From the NCBI RefSeq assembly GCF_900110955.1, contig NZ_FOFR01000002.1, positions 434,001 to 498,000 of the forward strand: a stretch of 64,000 nt of DNA. Reading direction: 5' to 3'. The notes under the pieces were generated by a model that was not told the origin of the DNA, did no database searches, and saw only the letters and a list, made by a program, of their open reading frames with translations. Both the position numbers and the translations under genes were made by a program. Source of the stretch: Lentzea xinjiangensis (GTDB lineage: Bacteria; Actinomycetota; Actinomycetes; Mycobacteriales; Pseudonocardiaceae). Position 1 is the stretch's first letter. Every line of letters starts with the position of its first letter. Shown here in pieces: positions 34,597 to 44,861 of the stretch.

Positions 34597-35991
34597 CTAC
34601 TTCGCCAGCTTCTCCGGGTTGATCTCCACCCTGCCGTGCAGCACGCGGTTGATCAGCCACAGCACCAGGCCGGCGAGCAGCAGCCAGCCGGCGATCACGT
34701 AGTCGCCCCACGGCCGGCCGGACAGCACCGGCATCGCGAGGTACGCGCACGTGATCGCGCCGAGCACCGGGGCCCACGTCGGCGCGCGGAAGTGCCGGTG
34801 CTCGGCCTTCTCCCGGCGCAGCACGAGGCACGCGACGTTGACGATGGTGAAGACGATCAGCAGCAGCAACGAGGTGGTGCCGCCGAGCCTGCCGATGTCC
34901 GCGGTGGACACCAGGATCACCGCGACGCCGGTCGTGAAGACGATCGAGATCCACGGCGTGCGGCGGAACGGGTGCACGGTGCCGAAGAACTTCGGGATGA
35001 TCTTCTCGTTCGCCATGCCGTACAGCAGGCGCGAGGCCATCAGCATGTTGATCAGCGCCGAGTTGATGACGGCCAGCAGGCCGATCAGCGCGAACACCCA
35101 CAGCGGGAAGCCCGGCGCGCCCACCGTGACGACCCTCAGCAACGCGCCGCTGCCCGCCTTCGCGAGCTCGTCGGACGGGATCAGCAACGACGACGTGATG
35201 CCGACCAGCACGTAGATCAACGCCGCGATGGCCATGCCGACCAGCATCGCGCGCGGGAAGATCCGGACCGGGTCGCGGCACTCCTCCGCCATGTTCACCG
35301 AGTCCTCGAAGCCGACCATCGCGAAGAACGCGAGCGCCGTCGCCGAGGTGACCGCGAGCAGCACGCTGGAGCCGGACGGCACGTTGATCTCGGTCAGCCG
35401 CGCCGGTTCGCCGTCGCCGACCGCGACGGCGTACGCGCCGATCGCGATGATGATGACCAGACCGGACAGCTCGATGAAGGTCAGCACGACGTTGGCCTTG
35501 ACCGACTCCGAGACGCCGCGGAAGTTGATGACCGCCAGCGCCGCGATGAAGACGATCGCGATGCCCGTGATGACGAGCGACTCCGGGCGCAGCGAGACGT
35601 CGAAGAACTCCACCAGCAACTGCCGCAGGTACGTGCGGCCGAAGGCGAGCGCCGCCGAGGACGCCGACGTGATGCCCGAGCACATGACCGCGAAGGCGAC
35701 CATGAACGTCAGGAAGTGGATCTTGAACGCTCTGTTGGTGTAGAGCGCCGCGCCGGCCGCCCTCGGGTACTTGCCGACGAGTTCCAGGTAGCTGAACGCC
35801 GTCAGGAACGCCACCACGAACGCGAGCAGGAAGGGCAGCCACAGCGCGCCGCCGATCTTGCCGGCCACGTTGCCGGTGAGCGCGTAGATGCCGGTACCGA
35901 GGATGTCGCCGACGACGAAGAACAACAGGAGCTTCGGGCCGATGGCCCGTTTCAGTTCCGGTTGCTCCGTTTGTGGAGTCGCTTCAGCCAT
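34597..35991 (-). CDS. APC-superfamily amino acid permease
   Basis: 464 residues from the ATG at 35991, about 12 hydrophobic helices. The N-terminal GDILGTGIYALTGNVAGKIG is the substrate/ion-binding unwound helix 1 signature, and FFAMVGFEDSVNMAEECRDP the helix 6 to 7 signature of the basic/APC amino acid transporter family. A cytoplasmic basic loop (RREKAEHRHFRAP) precedes the last helices. Substrate unknown; amino acid or polyamine uptake is expected. Confidence 0.9.
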   Translation of the reverse strand: MAEATPQTEQPELKRAIGPKLLLFFVVGDILGTGIYALTGNVAGKIGGALWLPFLLAFVVAFLTAFSYLELVGKYPRAAGAALYTNRAFKIHFLTFMVAFAVMCSGITSASSAALAFGRTYLRQLLVEFFDVSLRPESLVITGIAIVFIAALAVINFRGVSESVKANVVLTFIELSGLVIIIAIGAYAVAVGDGEPARLTEINVPSGSSVLLAVTSATALAFFAMVGFEDSVNMAEECRDPVRIFPRAMLVGMAIAALIYVLVGITSSLLIPSDELAKAGSGALLRVVTVGAPGFPLWVFALIGLLAVINSALINMLMASRLLYGMANEKIIPKFFGTVHPFRRTPWISIVFTTGVAVILVSTADIGRLGGTTSLLLLIVFTIVNVACLVLRREKAEHRHFRAPTWAPVLGAITCAYLAMPVLSGRPWGDYVIAGWLLLAGLVLWLINRVLHGRVEINPEKLAK

Positions 35992-36063
35992 GCCCGGAGA
36001 TTCTGCACGTTTCGCCTGCGCACCAGCGAGAACGGATCCCGACCTCACCCATATGGTGTAGCC

Positions 36064-36846
36064 ATGAAACGCACGGTAACGTCGCTGGTCGCCGCTGTCG
36101 CGCTGACCGCCTGCACGTCCTCCCCGCCGGTGGACCGACCGGCGCAGCACTCCGACGTGAAGAGCCTCGTCGCCGCGGTCACCAAGGCGGTCGGCGAGAA
36201 GGCGAGCTACCGCTTCACCGTCGAGCCGCCCACCACGGGCGGCGTCACGGCCCCCGCGAACGGCGTGGTGCGGCTGGGCGCCGTCCCCGCCATCGACGCG
36301 ACCACCACGCGTCCCGTGCAGTCCGGTGGGAAGGACGAGCAGCTCCGGTTCGTCTCGACCACGAGGGACACCGCGTTCGTGGAGGTGCCGCCGGTGTTCG
36401 GCCTGCCGGCCGACAAGCCGTGGGTGCGGCTGGACCGCAAGGACACCGACGACTTCACCAGCACCATGCTGGGCTTCCACGACGTGATCTACCAGCAGGC
36501 CGTGTTCACGACCTACCACCTGCCGGTGATCGAGGCGGGCGGCGAGCTCAGGCTGACCGCGCAGACCGGTGACCGGACGCGGTACTCGATCGCCGTCGAC
36601 TACCGGAAGGCCTACGAGACCCTCACCGACGAGACCCTGCGCGAGGAGCTCCGGCTCGCGCTCGACCGGGGCGTCACGAACTCGGCGGGCGAGGTCGAGC
36701 TGAACGGCGGCGGGCTGCCGATCCGGATCAAGTTCTCGACCCAGTTCCAGAACGCGCTGGTCGTCGACGAGGCGCGCTTCTCCGACTGGGGCACCGACGT
36801 GCGGATCGCCGAGCCGGCCGCGAACGAGGTCAGCTCGCGGAAGTGA
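36064..36846 (+). CDS. Secreted lipoprotein, hypothetical
   Basis: 260 residues. The signal peptide has a lipobox, VALTAC, with the lipidated Cys at about 17. The mature part begins SSPPVDRPAQHSDVKSLVAA and has alternating beta-strands (YRFTVEPPT, VVRLGAVPAIDATTTRP, TAFVEVPPVF) reminiscent of LppX/LprG-type lipid-binding lipoproteins, though this is weak. The start appears leaderless: TATGGT lies 6 nt before the ATG. Its 3' end overlaps the convergent MFS gene by 17 bp. Confidence 0.7.
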   Translation: MKRTVTSLVAAVALTACTSSPPVDRPAQHSDVKSLVAAVTKAVGEKASYRFTVEPPTTGGVTAPANGVVRLGAVPAIDATTTRPVQSGGKDEQLRFVSTTRDTAFVEVPPVFGLPADKPWVRLDRKDTDDFTSTMLGFHDVIYQQAVFTTYHLPVIEAGGELRLTAQTGDRTRYSIAVDYRKAYETLTDETLREELRLALDRGVTNSAGEVELNGGGLPIRIKFSTQFQNALVVDEARFSDWGTDVRIAEPAANEVSSRK

Positions 36847-38092
36847 CGCGGTAGCGCCAGATCGCGGGCAGCAGCACCACCATGACCGCGGTCGCCACGA
36901 CCACCAGCACCCCACCGGCCGTCACCGCCGCGGCCGTGCCGAACGCCGCGCCACCCGTGCCGTGCAGCAGGTCCGCGATGCGCGGCCCGCCCGCCACCAC
37001 GACGATGAAGACGCCCTGCATCCGCCCGCGCATCTCGTCCGTCGCGGCCGACTGCAGGATCGCGCCGCGGAACGCCATCGACACCATGTCCGCCGCGCCC
37101 GCGAGCGCCAGGAACGCCGCCGCCACCCACAGCGAGCCGGCGAGGCCGAACCCCATGATCGCGAGGCCCCAGCCCACCACGGCCAGCGTCACCGCGACCC
37201 CGTGCCTGCTGACGTTCGCGATCCACCCGGACGTGAGCCCGCACAGCACCGCGCCGACCGGGATGGCCGCGAACAGCACGCCCAGCGCGAACCCGCCGCC
37301 GGGCGGGTCGCCGAACGTGTGCTGGGCCATCTCCGGGAACAGCGCCCGCGGCATGCCGAACACCATGGCGATGATGTCGAGCAACATGCTCGCCAGCAGC
37401 ACCTTCTGCGCCCACAGGTAGACGAAGCCGTCGAGCACGTCCCGCAGGCCCGCGCGCCGCACCACGCCGTCCAGCGGGGGCATCGGCGGCAGCTTCCACA
37501 CCGCGTAGACGGTGACGACCAGCGCGACCGCGTCCACCAGGTACAGCGTCGACAGCCCGATGACCGGCATCAACGCGCCGGCGAGCAACGGCCCGAGCAC
37601 CGCGCCGAACTGCATGACCGTCGAGCCGAGCGCACCGGCCGACGCCAGCAGCTCCGCCGGCACGAGCCGGGCGATCGACGCCGACCGCGCGGGCGCGTTG
37701 GCCGCGAAGAACACCTGCTGGAGGCCGAGCAGCGCGATCACCAGCCACACCGAGCCGACGTCCAGCGCCGCCTGCACCCACAGCAGCACCGACGAGACCG
37801 CGATGCCGGTGTTCGTGACGAGCAGCAGCTTGCGCCGGTCGACGGTGTCGGCGATGGCACCGCCCCACAGCCCGAAGACGAGCAGCGGGACCAGCGCGAC
37901 ACCGGCGGCGATGCCGACCCACGCCGACGAGCCGGTGAGGTCGTAGACCTGCTTGGGCACGGCGACGGCGGTGAGCTGGGAGCCCACCGCCGTGACGATC
38001 GTGGACAGCCACAACCGGCGATAAGCGACGATCTTCAACGGCCGAGTGTCGATCACGAACGTCGAGCGCGCGCTTCTCCCCGTGGTTGCCAC
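36830..38092 (-). CDS. MFS transporter, EntS/DUF894-type exporter
   Basis: 420 residues from a GTG, 12 predicted hydrophobic helices. LWGGAIADTVDRRKLLLVTN is the MFS loop 2-3 motif (G-x-x-x-D-x-x-x-R-R). The pattern MFGMPRALFPEMAQHTFG is typical of the EntS-like MFS_3 group that includes the enterobactin exporter. Siderophore or drug export is possible; there is no siderophore cluster in the window. It appears leaderless: TAGGCT lies 6 nt before the GTG, inside an inverted repeat. Confidence 0.88.
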   Translation of the reverse strand: MATTGRSARSTFVIDTRPLKIVAYRRLWLSTIVTAVGSQLTAVAVPKQVYDLTGSSAWVGIAAGVALVPLLVFGLWGGAIADTVDRRKLLLVTNTGIAVSSVLLWVQAALDVGSVWLVIALLGLQQVFFAANAPARSASIARLVPAELLASAGALGSTVMQFGAVLGPLLAGALMPVIGLSTLYLVDAVALVVTVYAVWKLPPMPPLDGVVRRAGLRDVLDGFVYLWAQKVLLASMLLDIIAMVFGMPRALFPEMAQHTFGDPPGGGFALGVLFAAIPVGAVLCGLTSGWIANVSRHGVAVTLAVVGWGLAIMGFGLAGSLWVAAAFLALAGAADMVSMAFRGAILQSAATDEMRGRMQGVFIVVVAGGPRIADLLHGTGGAAFGTAAAVTAGGVLVVVATAVMVVLLPAIWRYRVTSAS

Positions 38093-38095
38093 TTC

Positions 38096-38115
38096 GTTAG
38101 CCTATGACAACTAAC
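38096..38115. promoter_or_regulatory. GTTAG...CTAAC inverted repeat over the MFS promoter
   Basis: GTTAG (38096-38100) pairs with CTAAC (38111-38115) across 10 nt. It covers the minus-strand TAGGCT -10 box (38099-38104) just upstream of the MFS GTG, so it is a likely operator. No adjacent regulator gene is present. Confidence 0.5.
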
Positions 38116-38150
38116 GGGCGCCTCACGTGACTTGTCGCCAAGACCACTCG

Positions 38151-40085
38151 TCAGACGCGGACCGGGTAGACCGGCTCCGGCACCTTCGGGCTGATCCGGC
38201 CCTCGACGAAGATCCCGTGCCAGATCATGAAGCACAGCACCGACCAGAGCTGCCGGCTGCGGTCGAACTGCTCCGACTTGTGCTCGGCGAGCAGGTCGAG
38301 CACCGCGTTCTTGTCGAGCAGGTGCCCGGTCTGCGAGTCGGCGATGACCCCGCGCGCCCAGTCGTACATCTCCGCGCGCAGCCAGTGCCGGATCGGCACC
38401 GGGAAGCCCAGCTTGGGCCGGTTCAGCACGTGCGGCGGGATGATCTTCGCCAGCGCCTTGCGCAGCGCGTACTTGGTCGTGCCCTCGGTGAGCTTCTGGT
38501 CGAGCGGCACCTCGGCGGCGATCTTGAACACCTCGGGGTCGAGGAACGGCACCCGCAGCTCGATCGAGTTGGCCATGGTCACCTTGTCGGCCTTGACGAG
38601 GATGTCGCCGCGCAGCCACGTGAACAGGTCGATGTGCTGCATCCGCGCGACCGGGTCCCAGCCCTCGGACTCGCGGTACCAGGGAGCGGTCACGTCGCGG
38701 AAGCCGACGCCCTCGACGTAACCGGGGAACACCGCCCGCACCTGCGCGTCGCTGAAGTTGCGCGCGTTGCCGTAGTAGCGCTCCTCCAGCTTCAACGAGC
38801 CCCGGCGCAGCAGGTCCTTGCCCCGCACGCCCTCCGGGATGCTCTTCGACACCGCGCCCATCAGCTTGCGCACGCTGCCGGGCACCTTCTCGAACGGCGA
38901 CAACGACAACGGCTCGTGGTAGATCACGTACCCGCCGAACAGCTCGTCGGCGCCCTCACCGGACAGCACCGCCTTGACGTACTTGCGCGCCTCTTTGGCG
39001 ATGAAGTACAGCGGCACCAGCGCCGGGTCGGCCACCGGGTCGTCGAGGTACCAGAGGATCAGCGGCAGCTCTTCCATCATCTCGTCCGGCGACACCGTCC
39101 GCACGACGTGCCGCACCCCGATGGCGGCCGCGGTCTCCGCCGCGACGTCGACCTCCGAGTACCCCTGCCGGTCGAACCCGCTGGTGAAGGCGATGAGGTT
39201 GGGGTTGTGCTGCTTGGCCAGCGTGGCGGTGGCCGTCGAGTCGATGCCGCCGGACAGGAACGCCCCCACCGTGACGTCCGGGTCCGAGATCATGTGCTTG
39301 GCCACCGAGTCGCGCATGACGTCGGCGATGCGCTCGTGCAGCGCCTCGGCCTCGTGCTGACCGTTGACCGGCCGAGGCGAGAACACCGGCTTGAAGTACC
39401 GGTTGAACAGCACCTGCCCACCCGGCGAGACCTTGAACGACGTCCCGGACTCCACCCGCCGGATCGCCTTGTGCAACGACTCGGGCTCCGGCACGTACTG
39501 CAGCACCAGGTAGTGCTGCAACGCCGTCCGGTCGAGCTCCTGGCTGATCCCCAGCACCCCGGTGAGCTGCAACAGGCTCTTCTTCTCCGAGGAGAACGCC
39601 ACCCCACCGGGCCCGGAAGCCCAGTAGAGGGGCTTGATCCCGAACGGGTCACGTGCCCCGAAGACCACCCGCTCCTGCGCGTCCCAGATCATGAACGCGA
39701 ACATGCCCCGAAGCCGCTTGACCCAGTCCGCCCCGAGGTAGTGGTACCCGGCGACGATGGCCTCACCATCGCCCTGGGTCCGGAACTGGGCACCGAACTG
39801 CACGGCCAGCTCGGCCCGCAGCTCCTTGTAGTTGTAGATCTCGCCGTTGAAGTTCAGCGTGTACCGGGTGGGGTTCTCCGGCGGCCCCCAGACCAGCGGC
39901 TGGTGCGAGTGGTCGAGGTCGATGAACCCGAGCCGGTTGAACCCGTAGACGACCTCGGCATCGGCCCACGTGTCCTGCTCGTCAGGACCGCGGTGCCGCT
40001 GGCAGCGCAGCGCGTTGGCCACAGACCCACGCGCGCTGGCCGCCGCGGCTTCGGTGGAACAGATGAGTCCGAGCACTCCGCACAC
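38151..40085 (-). CDS. asnB: Asparagine synthase (glutamine-hydrolysing)
   Basis: 644 residues when started at the GTG at 40085. That start places Cys directly after the initiator (CGVLGLICS), as needed for the N-terminal nucleophile of the class II glutaminase domain; an upstream ATG at 40097 would bury it. GHRGPDEQDTW-like and NFNGEIYNYKELR blocks follow. The synthetase domain has GAFLSGGIDSTATATLAKQ (the pyrophosphate-binding loop), SGEGADELFGGY and KVTMANSIELRVPFLD. It converts aspartate to asparagine with ATP and glutamine. It stands alone. Confidence 0.93.
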   Translation of the reverse strand: MCGVLGLICSTEAAAASARGSVANALRCQRHRGPDEQDTWADAEVVYGFNRLGFIDLDHSHQPLVWGPPENPTRYTLNFNGEIYNYKELRAELAVQFGAQFRTQGDGEAIVAGYHYLGADWVKRLRGMFAFMIWDAQERVVFGARDPFGIKPLYWASGPGGVAFSSEKKSLLQLTGVLGISQELDRTALQHYLVLQYVPEPESLHKAIRRVESGTSFKVSPGGQVLFNRYFKPVFSPRPVNGQHEAEALHERIADVMRDSVAKHMISDPDVTVGAFLSGGIDSTATATLAKQHNPNLIAFTSGFDRQGYSEVDVAAETAAAIGVRHVVRTVSPDEMMEELPLILWYLDDPVADPALVPLYFIAKEARKYVKAVLSGEGADELFGGYVIYHEPLSLSPFEKVPGSVRKLMGAVSKSIPEGVRGKDLLRRGSLKLEERYYGNARNFSDAQVRAVFPGYVEGVGFRDVTAPWYRESEGWDPVARMQHIDLFTWLRGDILVKADKVTMANSIELRVPFLDPEVFKIAAEVPLDQKLTEGTTKYALRKALAKIIPPHVLNRPKLGFPVPIRHWLRAEMYDWARGVIADSQTGHLLDKNAVLDLLAEHKSEQFDRSRQLWSVLCFMIWHGIFVEGRISPKVPEPVYPVRV

Positions 40086-40360
40086 GTGAAATCGCACCTC
40101 GTAGTCGCTGTAGCTGAAATCCCAGTATGCCCGTGAGAACCCCGGACACTTCCACAGCCCGAGGGACGCGCGAGCCAGGAGCGGGGTTGCACCCTCGAAC
40201 CCGGATGAACCGGCGAGCCCCGCGAAGGCGGAGCGGAGCCTCAGCGATGCGGCAGGCGTGCCGTCAACCCGCGTGCGGCACTGGTGCCCCTGGGATCAGC
40301 TTGCCGGGGCTCTGGGGGGAGAGCACGCAACCGCAGGACACAGAGCGACCCGGCCACGGC
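40086..40360. other. Non-coding gap upstream of asnB
   Basis: About 275 bp holding the presumed asnB promoter on the minus strand. I find no tRNA, small RNA fold or credible gene here. Confidence 0.4.
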
Positions 40361-40394
40361 AAAAGGGCGCCTCCCCGCCCACAGGAAGACGCCC
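40361..40394 (-). terminator. Terminator of pdxH
   Basis: In the minus-strand RNA an 11-bp stem (including two or three G-U pairs) ends in a run of four Us at 40361-40364, 42 bp after the pdxH stop. Confidence 0.75.
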
Positions 40395-40435
40395 CACCGC
40401 GAAAGCCAAACCCCCACCGGGGCGCGAATCGCCCC

Positions 40436-41092
40436 CTACGGGGCAACCCGCTCCAACTGCCACCCGTCCCGCCCAAGCCGGAACCGCAGCCGGTCGTGCA
40501 TCCGATCGCGCCGCCCCTGCCAGAACTCGACCTCCTCGGGCCGGATCCGCCACCCGCCCCAGTGCGGCGGCACGGGGATCTTCTCGGTGTCGGCGAACTG
40601 CCGTTCGATCTTGTGCAGGGCGGAGTCCAAAGTGGATCGCCCGGTCACCACCCTGGACTGGGGCGAGGCCCAGGCGCCGATCTGCGACCCGCGGGGACGC
40701 GAGTTCCAGTACTCGGCCGTCTCCACCGGACCGACCTTCTCCACGGTCCCGCGCACGTGCGCCTGCCGCTGCATCGCGAACCACGGGAACGTGGCCGAGG
40801 CGTACCGCGTGGCCATCAGGTCGTGCGACTTGTTCGACGTGTAGTTGGTGAAGAACACCAGACCGCGCTCGTCGAGCCCCTTCGCCAGCACCGTGCGCGA
40901 GGACGGACGCCCCTGGGTGTCGGTCGTCGCGAGCACCATCGCGTTGGGCTCGGGAAGGCCCGCGCCGCCCGCCTGGTCGAGCCACAGCTGGAGCTGTTCG
41001 TGCCAGGTGGCGGCAAGCTCCGACTCGCTCAGCGAGCCCTGCTCGTATGACACGCGCATCGCCGGTAGCGCGATGTTCGTGGTTTCCGTCAT
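40436..41092 (-). CDS. pdxH: Pyridoxamine 5'-phosphate oxidase
   Basis: 218 residues from the ATG at 41092, which has GGAGGTT upstream. FMN-binding split-barrel: NAMVLATTDTQGRPSSRTVLAKG, GLVFFTNYTSNKSHDL, RGTVEKVG, and SRPRGSQIGAWAS. The C-terminal WGGWRIRPEEVEFWQGRRDRMHDRL contains the conserved PLP-binding Arg region. It oxidises pyridoxamine or pyridoxine 5'-phosphate to pyridoxal 5'-phosphate. It stands alone. Confidence 0.95.
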   Translation of the reverse strand: MTETTNIALPAMRVSYEQGSLSESELAATWHEQLQLWLDQAGGAGLPEPNAMVLATTDTQGRPSSRTVLAKGLDERGLVFFTNYTSNKSHDLMATRYASATFPWFAMQRQAHVRGTVEKVGPVETAEYWNSRPRGSQIGAWASPQSRVVTGRSTLDSALHKIERQFADTEKIPVPPHWGGWRIRPEEVEFWQGRRDRMHDRLRFRLGRDGWQLERVAP

Positions 41093-41247
41093 CGGCGAAC
41101 CTCCAACCAACGGCAGAACTCGTGGTCCCTGGACCCGCGACCATACGCACGGCGAACGGATCCCGAAACCGCCTGCGTGGTGATGACCACCACCTGAACG
41201 GTGACTGTCCGTAGAAAGAACAGATCTGGATCGAATACGTGATCGAG

Positions 41248-41949
41248 TCAGATGGCGTCGAGCACATTTGTGACGGTGACCACGTCATCACCCATTGCGG
41301 TGGCAAGGGTTCCGCCCGCCGCCAAGGGGACGACGCTCCACCACTCACCGCCGTCCCTGGCGCGCGGCACGTCGTCCAGGAGCAGCTCGGTGCCGACGAC
41401 GCGCTTGCCCGCGAGCCCCGCGGGCGACGCGTCGGCGGCGGTCCCGCCGACCACGAGCTGCTGGTGCAACAACGGCTTGCCGCAACGGGTTGCGCGCATC
41501 GTCGTGGCCAGCGTGCCGGGCGCCTCGCCGGTGCGGCCGAGCACGAGGACCTCCCGAGTTCGCAACTGCGCGTGACCGTCCAATTCGGCCTCCACCACGG
41601 AAGTGTGATGCGCGCGGCCCGTCACCACGGTCGGCTCCGGCAGGTACCGGACGGAGCCCTCCACCGTGAACCGGACGAGTGACGACGAGGGCGCTCCGGT
41701 CGGGCCGGGCAGCATCAACGTCGCCGCCACGCCGCGGAGGTCGAGGGCCGCTCCCGGCCCCACCTCCACGGTCAGCTCCAGCGCGTCTCCCCCGAGCGGG
41801 GCCGTCACCGAGCTCACGAGGTGCACCAGCGCCACCGGGCCGGCGCGCCGGTGCGGCACCAGGGTCAGCGGTGACTGGGAGCGCAGGACCCGCACGACGC
41901 TGTTGCCGTGCGGGTCCAGCGAGACCACCAACCGCGCGGAGGCCTTCAC
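41248..41949 (-). CDS. ureD: Urease accessory protein UreD
   Basis: 233 residues from a GTG overlapping the ureG stop by 4 bp. UreD features: [47 protein letters not shown] and [23 protein letters not shown]. It is shorter than the 260-280 residues usual for UreD, as often in actinobacteria. UreD (UreH) is the scaffold that binds apo-urease and, with UreF and UreG, forms the nickel-insertion complex. It is the last gene of the urease operon. Confidence 0.88.
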   Translation of the reverse strand: MKASARLVVSLDPHGNSVVRVLRSQSPLTLVPHRRAGPVALVHLVSSVTAPLGGDALELTVEVGPGAALDLRGVAATLMLPGPTGAPSSSLVRFTVEGSVRYLPEPTVVTGRAHHTSVVEAELDGHAQLRTREVLVLGRTGEAPGTLATTMRATRCGKPLLHQQLVVGGTAADASPAGLAGKRVVGTELLLDDVPRARDGGEWWSVVPLAAGGTLATAMGDDVVTVTNVLDAI

Positions 41950-42608
41950 AGCTGCGCCAGCACCCACTTCGCGACCTCTGGCGCGTCCGGCGTCTCGACC
42001 AGCGACTGGGCGATCACCGGCAGCTCCCCGCGCATCCGGTGCGCGTCCGAGACCATCACGTCCAGGTCCGCGCCGACGAACGGCGCCAGGTCGATCTTGT
42101 TGATCACCAGCAGGTCGGCGGTCGTGACGCCGGGACCTCCCTTGCGCGGGACCTTGTCGCCGCCGGCCACGTCGACGACGAAGATCTGCCGGTCGACCAG
42201 GCCGCGCGAGAACACGGCGGTCAGGTTGTCCCCGCCGCTTTCGATGATGACGAGGTCCAAAGAGGAGAACCGGTGCTCCAGGCGTTCGACGGCGTCCAGG
42301 TTGGCCGTGATGTCGTCGCGGATCGCGGTGTGCGGGCAGCACCCCGTCTGCACGGCCTCGATGCGCGCCGGGTCCAGCACGCCCGCGCGGCGCAGGAAGT
42401 CGGCGTCCTCGGTCGTGTAGATGTCATTGGTGACGACCGCCAGCGACAGCCGCTCCCCCAGCGCACGGCAGAGCGCGGCCGTCAGGGCGGTCTTGCCGCT
42501 GCCGACGGGGCCGCCGATGCCGATGCGCGGCGCCTTGCCGTGGTGGTGCCCGTGCGGGTCGGGCCCGTGGTCAGCTCCCAAAGAGACGCACCCCTTCACG
42601 TCGAACAT
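41946..42608 (-). CDS. ureG: Urease accessory GTPase UreG
   Basis: 220 residues. The P-loop is [11 protein letters not shown], with [14 protein letters not shown], the nickel-binding CPH in [23 protein letters not shown] and the base-specificity motif NKIDLAP. The N-terminus is His-rich ([11 protein letters not shown]), which may store or deliver nickel because no ureE is present. The chosen ATG makes it overlap ureF by 38 bp; a later TTG (codon 10) with AAGGGG upstream is an alternative. Confidence 0.93.
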   Translation of the reverse strand: MFDVKGCVSLGADHGPDPHGHHHGKAPRIGIGGPVGSGKTALTAALCRALGERLSLAVVTNDIYTTEDADFLRRAGVLDPARIEAVQTGCCPHTAIRDDITANLDAVERLEHRFSSLDLVIIESGGDNLTAVFSRGLVDRQIFVVDVAGGDKVPRKGGPGVTTADLLVINKIDLAPFVGADLDVMVSDAHRMRGELPVIAQSLVETPDAPEVAKWVLAQL

Positions 42609-43179
42609 GTGCCTCGGCCAAGAGGTCCAAGGCCGGTGAACCGAGAGCGGGCAGCTCCTCGCACGCCCGCGCGGCGACTTCCTCGACCTCGAGGCGGGCC
42701 ACGATCGCGTTGACCCCGAACGGGTCGAGCCCCAGCAACCGCACCGCCGCCGACGCCGGCCCGCTCACCGCGAGGTAGGCGCAGGTCAGCGCGGCCTCGT
42801 ACGGCTCACCGACCAGCACGCCGATCACCAGCGGCTGGTGCGGGGCAGCGGGCAGCGCGGCCAGCCGCGCGGACGGCCAGGCCCGCCGCGCCGCCCGCAG
42901 CATCCCGCGTCCCTGCGCCCGCGAGGCCTCCCGCTGGGCGGGCGACGGGGTGCGGGCGTCCAGCTCCGCGTCCAGCACGGCGAGGTCCTCGCCCCGCGCC
43001 GCCGCGGCCGCGAACCCGGCCGCCAGCAGTCCGGCGGTGAGCAACCGGCCGTGCAGGAACGAGCGCAGCGACGGCTCGTCCACGACCAGCCCGCGCGCGG
43101 CGGCCTCCTCCAGGCCGCCGGAGTGCACGTGGCCGCCGCCGGGGAAGCGGGAGTCGGCGAGGATCAGCGCGGTCAGCAT
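42571..43179 (-). CDS. ureF: Urease accessory protein UreF
   Basis: 202 residues; the ATG overlaps the ureC stop (TGATG). An all-helical UreF protein: [21 protein letters not shown] at the N-terminus, a middle Ala-rich set of helices, and [19 protein letters not shown] near the C-terminus. UreF bridges UreD and UreG and gates nickel delivery. It lies in the order expected for actinobacterial urease loci. Confidence 0.92.
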   Translation of the reverse strand: MLTALILADSRFPGGGHVHSGGLEEAAARGLVVDEPSLRSFLHGRLLTAGLLAAGFAAAAARGEDLAVLDAELDARTPSPAQREASRAQGRGMLRAARRAWPSARLAALPAAPHQPLVIGVLVGEPYEAALTCAYLAVSGPASAAVRLLGLDPFGVNAIVARLEVEEVAARACEELPALGSPALDLLAEAHVRREGVRLFGS

Positions 43180-44861
43180 CAGAACAGGAAGTACCGCTGG
43201 GCCATCGGCAGCTCGGCGACGGGGGAAGGCTCCACCAGGGCACCGTCGACGTGCACGGCGAAGCTGTCCGGATCGACCCGCACATCCGGCATCGCGTCGT
43301 TGAGCACCATGTCCGCCTTGGTGACCGAGCGGGTGTTCGACACCGGCAGCACGCGCCGCGCGTACCGGTCCCCGATCCCCGCCTCGACGGCCTCGGGCGC
43401 GACGAAGAAGACCGAGGAGGCGGCCCCGGCCGTCGCCCCGAACATCGGCCGCGCCCACACCGGCTGCGGTGTCGGGATCGACGCGTTGGCGTCACCCATC
43501 GCGCCCCAGGCGATGAACCCGCCCTTGAGCACCACCGAGGGCCGGACGCCGAAGAACTTGGGCTCCCACAGCACCAGGTCCGCGAGCTTGCCCACCTCGA
43601 CCGAGCCGACCTCGGACGCGATCCCGTGCGCGATGGCCGGGTTGATCGTGTACTTCGCGACGTAGCGGCGGGCCCGCAGGTTCGCGTCCACCGACCGGCG
43701 CGACGACATCACGTGCGCGGTCTGCCAGGTCCGGACGACCACCTCGCCGACGCGGCCCATCGCCTGCGAGTCCGACGAGATCATCGAGATCGCGCCCAGG
43801 TCGTGCAGCAGGTCCTCGGCCGCGATCGTGGTCGGCCGGATGCGCGACTCGGCGAACGCCAGGTCCTCCGGCACGGACGGGTTGAGGTGGTGGCACACCA
43901 TCAGCATGTCGAGGTGCTCTTCGAGGGTGTTGACGGTGTACGGGCGGGTCGGGTTCGTCGACGACGGCAGCACGTTCGGCAGCGAGACCACCCGGATGAT
44001 GTCGGGCGCGTGCCCGCCGCCCGCCCCCTCCGAGTGGTAGGCGTTGATCGACCGGCCGCCGATCGCGTCCACAGTGGACTCCAGGAAACCGGCCTCGTTC
44101 AACGTGTCCGTGTGGATCGCGACCTGCACACCCGACTCGTCGGCCACCCGCAGGCACGCGTCGATCGCGGCGGGCGTGGTGCCCCAGTCCTCGTGCAGCT
44201 TGAACCCGCCGGCGCCGCCGGCGAGCTGCTCGCGCAGGCCCTCCGCCGAGACGGTGTTCCCCTTGCCCAGCAACAGGACGTTGACCGGCATGTGGTCCAT
44301 CGACGTCAGCATCCGGTCGAGGTACCAGGCTCCCGGCGTGACCGTGGTGGCCTTCGTGCCCTCCGCCGGGCCGGTGCCGCCGCCGATCAGCGTGGTGAGC
44401 CCGGACGCCAGCGCCTCGTCGACGATCTGCGGGCAGATGAAGTGCACGTGGCAGTCGATGCCGCCCGCCGTGAGGATCTTCCCGTTGCCGGACAGGATCT
44501 CCGTCGACGGGCCGATCACCAGGTCCGGGTGGACGCCGTCCATCGTGTCCGGGTTGCCCGCCTTGCCGATCGCGACGATCCGGCCGTCGCGCACGCCGAC
44601 GTCGGCCTTCACGACTCCCCAGTGGTCGAGGACCACCGCGCCGGTGATCACCAGGTCGGGAGCGCCCTCCGCCCGCGTCGCGACGCCCTGGCCCATCGAT
44701 TCGCGGACGACCTTGCCGCCGCCGAAGATCACCTCGTCGCCGGAGCCGGCGCCGCGCGAGCGGTCCTCGGTGACCTCGATGAACAGGTCGGTGTCGGCGA
44801 GCCGGATCCGGTCGCCGACGGTGGGCCCCAGCAGCTCGGCGTAGCGCTCGCGGTCGATCAT
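43179..44861 (-). CDS. ureC: Urease alpha subunit
   Basis: 560 residues, near the usual 567-573. Nickel ligands and catalytic residues are present: [24 protein letters not shown] (carbamylated Lys), [23 protein letters not shown], the flap [22 protein letters not shown] with the catalytic His, and SSDSQAMGR with the Asp ligand. It hydrolyses urea to ammonia and carbamate in the cytoplasm. The start overlaps ureAB by 4 bp. Confidence 0.97.
   Translation of the reverse strand: MIDRERYAELLGPTVGDRIRLADTDLFIEVTEDRSRGAGSGDEVIFGGGKVVRESMGQGVATRAEGAPDLVITGAVVLDHWGVVKADVGVRDGRIVAIGKAGNPDTMDGVHPDLVIGPSTEILSGNGKILTAGGIDCHVHFICPQIVDEALASGLTTLIGGGTGPAEGTKATTVTPGAWYLDRMLTSMDHMPVNVLLLGKGNTVSAEGLREQLAGGAGGFKLHEDWGTTPAAIDACLRVADESGVQVAIHTDTLNEAGFLESTVDAIGGRSINAYHSEGAGGGHAPDIIRVVSLPNVLPSSTNPTRPYTVNTLEEHLDMLMVCHHLNPSVPEDLAFAESRIRPTTIAAEDLLHDLGAISMISSDSQAMGRVGEVVVRTWQTAHVMSSRRSVDANLRARRYVAKYTINPAIAHGIASEVGSVEVGKLADLVLWEPKFFGVRPSVVLKGGFIAWGAMGDANASIPTPQPVWARPMFGATAGAASSVFFVAPEAVEAGIGDRYARRVLPVSNTRSVTKADMVLNDAMPDVRVDPDSFAVHVDGALVEPSPVAELPMAQRYFLF

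Noticed and set aside
38151-40097. asnB start at the ATG 40097
   Set aside because: It would place four residues before the catalytic Cys, which must be N-terminal; the GTG at 40085 fits.
40086-40435. tRNA or small RNA in the gap between asnB and pdxH
   Set aside because: No cloverleaf or CCA-type end found by eye; only a terminator is convincing.
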